NCBI RefSeq assembly: GCF_009389715.1
Contig: NC_052399.1
Span: forward strand, 19,347,646 to 19,411,645
Origin: Phoenix dactylifera
Lineage: Eukaryota > Streptophyta > Magnoliopsida > Arecales > Arecaceae
Direction of reading: 5' to 3'
Length of the DNA stretch: 64,000 nucleotides
The position numbers and the translations under genes are program-made. Below are positions 59,877-64,000 of the stretch, piece after piece (positions within the stretch are counted from its first letter, which is position 1; the number at the start of each line of letters is the position of its first letter). The notes under the pieces are model-generated. The model saw nothing but the letters and a program-made list of their open reading frames with translations, was not told the DNA's origin and did not search any database.

Positions 59877-60747
59877 ATAGAATAGGGGTGGTTCTATATA
59901 CACCCCCCTATTGCTCAGGACACCCCCCAAAAATTAAAAAAAAATTAAATACTCTCTACACCCCCCCCATTTGCTAAGGACACCCCTAAAAAATTAAAAA
60001 TTCCTAAATTACCCCCCACCCTCCCCACCCCCTCACTTAAATTGCTCTCTACACCCCCCAAACCCCCCCCACCCCGCTCTTCCCCTCCAAAACACCTCGC
60101 CAACGCCCAAAACCCCCCCGTTCCCCCTTCTCCCTCTCGTCGCCGGCATTCTCCCGATCTCCGACCACCTCGCCGGCTTCTCCCGGAACCACCTCGCCGG
60201 CTTCTTCCGAAATTTTTTTTTTCACGGTTCGTGCTCCGTTCGGCACTGGATCGCCGAACAAAAGGCTTCTGTTCGGCTGAACAGTGCCGGACAGAAGCCT
60301 TCTGTTCGGCACTGTGCAGCCGAACAGATCTGTTCGGTTGAGGGTTGCCGAACAGAAGGCTTCTGTTCGGCACTGTTCAGCCGAACAGAAGCCTTTTGTT
60401 CGGCGATCCAGTGCCGAACGGAGCACGAACCGTGAAAAAAAAAAAATTCGGGAGAAGCCGGCGAGGTGGTTCCGGGAGAAGCCGGCGAGGTGGTCGGAGA
60501 TCGGGAGAATGCCGGCGACGAGAGGGAGAAGGGGGAACGGGGGAGGAGGGGTTTAAGGGGGGTTTGAGGGGGTTTTTTTTTTTTTTCTTTTCAAAACGAA
60601 ACGGAGGAGGAGGAAGGGGGGTGTATGAGAAAATTTTAAGGGCAATATGGTAATTACACTAAAGGTTAGTTTGGGCATTTTTTTTTTGGTTTTTGGGGGG
60701 TGTCCTGAGCAATAGGGGGGGTGTATATAGAACTACCCATAGAATAG
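59877..60747. mobile_element. Mutator-like foldback element with perfect 9-bp TSD
   Basis: The element spans 59886-60738 (853 bp) with terminal inverted repeats GGGTGGTTCTATATACACCC and GGGTAGTTCTATATACACCC. It is flanked by ATAGAATAG on both sides (59877-59885 and 60739-60747). The inverted repeat continues almost to the middle: GCCGGCGAGGTGG and GGAGAAGCCGG copies, TTCACGGTTCGTGCTCCG and CTTCTGTTCGGC copies occur on both arms. The arms meet near the 18-bp palindrome CCGAACAGATCTGTTCGG (60320-60337). Nine-base duplications are the hallmark of the Mutator superfamily. It is non-autonomous; the ORFs on both strands are by-products of the GC-rich arms. Confidence 0.9.
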
Positions 60748-61494
60748 CGGGCGATTTATGGCAGCTCAGACTTTTGTTTACCACACAAACTACAAAGTGA
60801 TAAGGTTTTGTGAGAGATTACCAAACCACTCATGTTCTTAAGCAAGCAGGGGATTTAGATCAAGGGGATAAACTATTTGGCAAGTGAAAGGTTTCAGCCT
60901 TTTATATTTTTTCCCCCTTCTCTGTCTCGTAAGCTAAAGGGGAGTAGTCGTATTGAATCCTTCTAAAGTCAACATCTTTTGCATCTGCTAGCATAAGCTG
61001 GTTTAATCATAACTAAAAACTAAAAATTGCTTCCTTAGAGAAGGTTAGAGCATTGAAAATTCAAAAATGACATGAAAATAGACAAGTAGCCTTGAAGAAT
61101 AAAGATTAGGAGGGGTTTAGGAGGTTGTCTGGGTGGAAAGTCTCTCTATACGCAAAAGAATTTTGGTGCTGACCTCGACTCTTCAGTATTGTTTATTTAC
61201 ACTTATTTTAGCATTGTTCTGCAGTTGTTATTTATCCGTTGATTTGACGCTACTGATAAATAAGTTGGCTTGTTGCAGGGAAAATGAATCATCAAAAGAT
61301 AAGGATGGGAAAGATTTTCCTATATTATCATCTTGCTCATTAGGTGAACCTGATTGCAGTTAATTGCAATCCAGAGTCCTCTCAGTTAAAGTAGCAAACA
61401 GACCATGTGACATTATCCTGGGTGGCTTGGAGCTACCCTAAAACCATATTAAATCATAAATGAAATAAACTACACCAACCCCCCCACCCCACAC

Positions 61495-61526
<32 letters not shown>

Positions 61527-62281
61527 TTCCTTCTCTTAATACTCTACACCACATCATCATGCACCACGCCAATTATTATCTAGTCTTCTTTCTGTGAGCT
61601 CTGTTCATTATGCGCTCGTCTCGATGATTGATTCCCAACAAGGAGATAAGATAATTGGCATGATGTATGGCCATATTTATACATACGGTATACAGCTCCA
61701 ACATGTGCTCTGACAACGAAGCTGATTTTCCTGAAGTCTGCTGCAGAAAAAGTTATATAACTTCAACTCTACTTCAGATTTATCTAGCTATACCAAGTCT
61801 CCATAAGTTCATAAAATCTGGATTAGAAAGATGCCACCAACTTGTAGCCTTTTGAATTACCTTATAGGGGTCATTGAACTCCTTGTTAGGCTCACTGAAT
61901 AGGCTTTTGTTGGAAGCTAAAAGCCTACGTTACATTCTACACTAAGTTTTGAATGCCCTAGTATCTTAATGATTAGATTATTTAGCCCAAATAACTATAA
62001 TTAGACTACCCAACCATAAAAGAGGGAGCATTTAGATCAAGAATTTGAAGGAATCATCATCACTCGTGCAAGAAAAATAAATGATTATTCCGTTACTTCA
62101 ATAATAAACAGGGGACAGGGAAGGGACAAAACAATACTGGAGCATGTGAACTGGCTAAGTATACAAATCCCAAAAAGACAGGTTGAATAGAACTTCTTAA
62201 ATTGCTTCGCTTTCTCTGTCGAGGCCTCAGAATATCATATATATGGAATACCATTTCAACATCGCTAATCCTTGCTTTACA
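60748..62281. other. AT-rich DNA with one exon-like stretch
   Basis: A short plus-strand stretch at 61280-61363 follows an acceptor-like TTGTTGCAG and reads RENESSKDKDGKDFP and on to a stop after EPDCS. It could be a terminal exon, but no other exon was found. A 31-base poly-C run lies at 61496-61526. Confidence 0.3.
61496..61526. repeat. Poly-C run of 31 bases
   Basis: Uninterrupted C run preceded by C-rich DNA (CCCCCCACCCCACACA). Confidence 0.97.
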
Positions 62282-62459
62282 CTACCGAAATAACGTACCA
62301 GTTGCGGCCACCATTAGGATCGCAAAAATAGCCATGCTTGATGGCTGCATTGTCTTGACCAGCAACAAATGTCCACCGCTGATATCGGTCCCAGCAGGGC
62401 CTAGTCCAGCTATGGATCCTGTTGTCGATCCGCTGAAGTTGCCATTTCTCGTGGATGAG
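62282..62459 (-). CDS. Possible terminal exon of a GPI-anchored protein
   Basis: A minus-strand stretch begins after an acceptor-like ATGTAG at 62460-62465 and reads SSTRNGNFSGSTTG, a Gly/Ser-rich linker, then HLLLVKTMQPSSMAIFAILM and ends ATGTLFR plus stop. A Gly/Ser-rich spacer followed by a C-terminal hydrophobic tail is the usual layout of plant GPI-anchored wall proteins such as X8-domain proteins. No upstream exon was found within the window; the next 1.5 kb contains a foldback element. This may be a partial gene running off the right edge, or chance. Confidence 0.35.
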
Positions 62460-62816
62460 CTACATACATGCATTACATCGAAACGCAATGTATATTGGAA
62501 TCAGCAAAGATTTTAACTATTCAGCAGTTAAAAAACTTAACTCGGGCAGTGTATAACCTAGTCCTGTAACTGGAACATTAGCAGGTCAATACAATTACAT
62601 TCAACTTGGCATGTTGTCAAGCCATGGTCTAGTATAGGAAATCCTAGAGTGTTACTGCTTACAAGATCACGAATTTTAACTCCAAGAAAATCTTGGGACG
62701 GCAAGACAAAAATTCTTTAGAGATAAACACCATTCAAGACTCAAATCCCCAATTTCTAGCTCATGAAGCAAGAGCGTGCCACTGAGCTACTTGGTCAAGT
62801 ATATCAAAGTTATGCA

Positions 62817-63564
62817 CATGAAACCAAGAAATGCGGAACTGTCTCAGACCGTCCGGTTTGGAGCGTACCGAGCCGTGCCAGCGGCGGACCAGGACGGTTT
62901 CGACATTGAAAATAGTAAATTGGCAAGTGGGAAGAGGGAGAAGGAAAGAGAGAAAAAGAAAGAGAGAGAGAGAGTGTGTGGAGGGAAGAAGGGGGAAGGA
63001 GAGGGAGCAAAGGCCGCCGAAGGCCTCTAAAGGGCACCGGAGGGGCGCGAAAGGGTTGGAGCAGGGCTTTGCCCCCCGGACCCTCTTTTAAACAAAATTG
63101 GGGTCCGTTGGAGCTCCTCTTTTTATTTTAAAAATTTTAAGTAAAGTCAACCTTTTTTTATTTTAAAAATTTTAAGTGAAGTCGGCCAGGGGTCGGCAAA
63201 CCTCTTGCCGACTTCACTTAAAATTTTCAAACCAAAAAAGAACCCAAATTTTAAGGAAGGTTGGAATATTTCTTGCCAACTTCACTTAAAATTTTCAAAA
63301 TAAAAAAGAAGGCCCCGACGGACCCTATTTCGTTCGAAACAAGGTCTAAAGGGGCTCTGCCTCTCTGCGGCCCTCCGATGCCCTCTGGCGACCCTCCTTC
63401 CGCTCCCCCTCTCTCTCTCTCTCTTTTTCTCTCTCCCATTCTTCCTCGCCCTCTTTGCTGTGTCGGTACGGGGACGACATGGAACGGCACATAGGCATAC
63501 CGAACCGAGCTGCCGATTGACCGATACGGACTTCGGTACTGGCACGGAAGACCTTGCATAAAAC
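62817..63564. mobile_element. hAT-like foldback element, 732 bp
   Basis: The element (62825-63556) starts CAAGAAATGCGGAAC and ends GGCACGGAAGACCTTG. It is flanked by CATGAAAC (62817-62824) and CATAAAAC (63557-63564), a duplication with one mismatch. The right end, read inward, CAAGGTCTTCCGTGCCAGTA, resembles the left end of the 281-bp element at 58830, so both belong to one family. The arms include matching GA-rich and CT-rich blocks, GGGTCCGT(T/C)GG-type words, and a perfect 21-bp-stem hairpin at 63166-63227 with core GAAGTCGGC. It has no coding capacity. Confidence 0.82.
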
Positions 63565-64000
63565 CATTACACTCACCAACAATAATTAGCCCTAGTTGAT
63601 TGACACCTCATCTCCAAGAGCTTGCCCTTCATGAAGTTGAAGGTTCACTCCATAAAAACAAAAATAAATTAAACAAAACCATAAATCATCCATTAGTTTC
63701 ATAAGCTAATATGATAATGGTATGACAATGTCATGATCCAATCAACATTTTGCAAACATTCCTAACCTTAAGTTGGACAGGCCTCCTTGTGCTCTCTTCA
63801 TATGAATTGACTAAGCCGATACGGTAGTAGTTGACCTAATGCTTGACTGCTCAAAGAATTACTTGTACCCTTGTTCTTGCATGATAAGGATAGTCATGCA
63901 CATAATCCCATTTACCAGCCCACTACACAAGCAACCGCATATGCAGCACAAAGGAGGCCGCAGGGCCCACAACAAAGGGGCAAAGAGAAAATTAGTTTGA
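63565..64000. other. Right-edge DNA without recognisable feature
   Basis: No gene, repeat or RNA was recognised. If the exon at 62282 is real, its upstream exons would lie here or beyond. Confidence 0.35.

Noticed and set aside
60042-60653. Overlapping ORFs with repeated LLFGTVQPNRS-like text
   Set aside because: They come from the repeated hairpin motif of the Mutator-like foldback, appear on both strands alike and are not protein genes.
1-64000. CRISPR arrays, bacterial operons or a phage-like system
   Set aside because: The regular repeats seen are tandem or foldback repeats of plant type; genes are spliced and eukaryotic.

Overview
This window is nuclear DNA from a flowering plant. It has spliced genes with plant-specific families (a CIN-class TCP factor with a miR319 site, an IQ67-domain protein, ATL-type RING-H2 proteins), AT-rich intergenic DNA, and many decayed transposons. 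A non-grass monocot such as a palm would fit the repeat style, but that is an impression, not something the sequence proves.

Layout. 1-4.7 kb: the 5' half of a Ty3/gypsy retrotransposon (Tekay/Del-like) on the minus strand, running off the left edge, with a 2.35-kb LTR. 6.3-7.8 kb: a complete four-exon Nudix hydrolase gene (CoA pyrophosphatase type) on the minus strand. 9.5-20 kb: AT-rich DNA with degenerate tandem repeats and an old short LTR element (13.7-15.4 kb). 20-29 kb: mostly unassigned DNA with LINE remnants and an LTR-like fragment holding a 14-bp minisatellite. 31.1-32.9 kb: a TCP4-like gene on the plus strand with a long leader, upstream ORFs and an in-frame miR319 target site. 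37.0-43.6 kb: a five-exon IQD gene on the minus strand, with a solo LTR filling most of intron 3. 47.2 kb: a tRNA-Ile(UAU) gene.

49.4-58.5 kb: a decaying local family of ATL-like RING-H2 genes. There are four recognisable members. Only one has a full-length ORF, and it has Arg in place of the first zinc-binding Cys. LINE fragments and a KMD-type F-box/kelch pseudogene lie among them. 58.6-63.6 kb: three foldback DNA transposons with recognisable target-site duplications: a 281-bp hAT-like element (perfect 8-bp TSD), an 853-bp Mutator-like giant hairpin (perfect 9-bp TSD), and a 732-bp hAT-like foldback (TSD 7 of 8).

The four well-supported host genes (Nudix, TCP, IQD, tRNA) are independent units with no sign of a shared pathway. 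The most interesting material is the set of foldback elements with internal hairpins, one motif of which recurs in the gypsy LTR at 4.6 kb, and the ATL cluster. I saw no CRISPR array, bacterial operon or clearly new multi-gene system.
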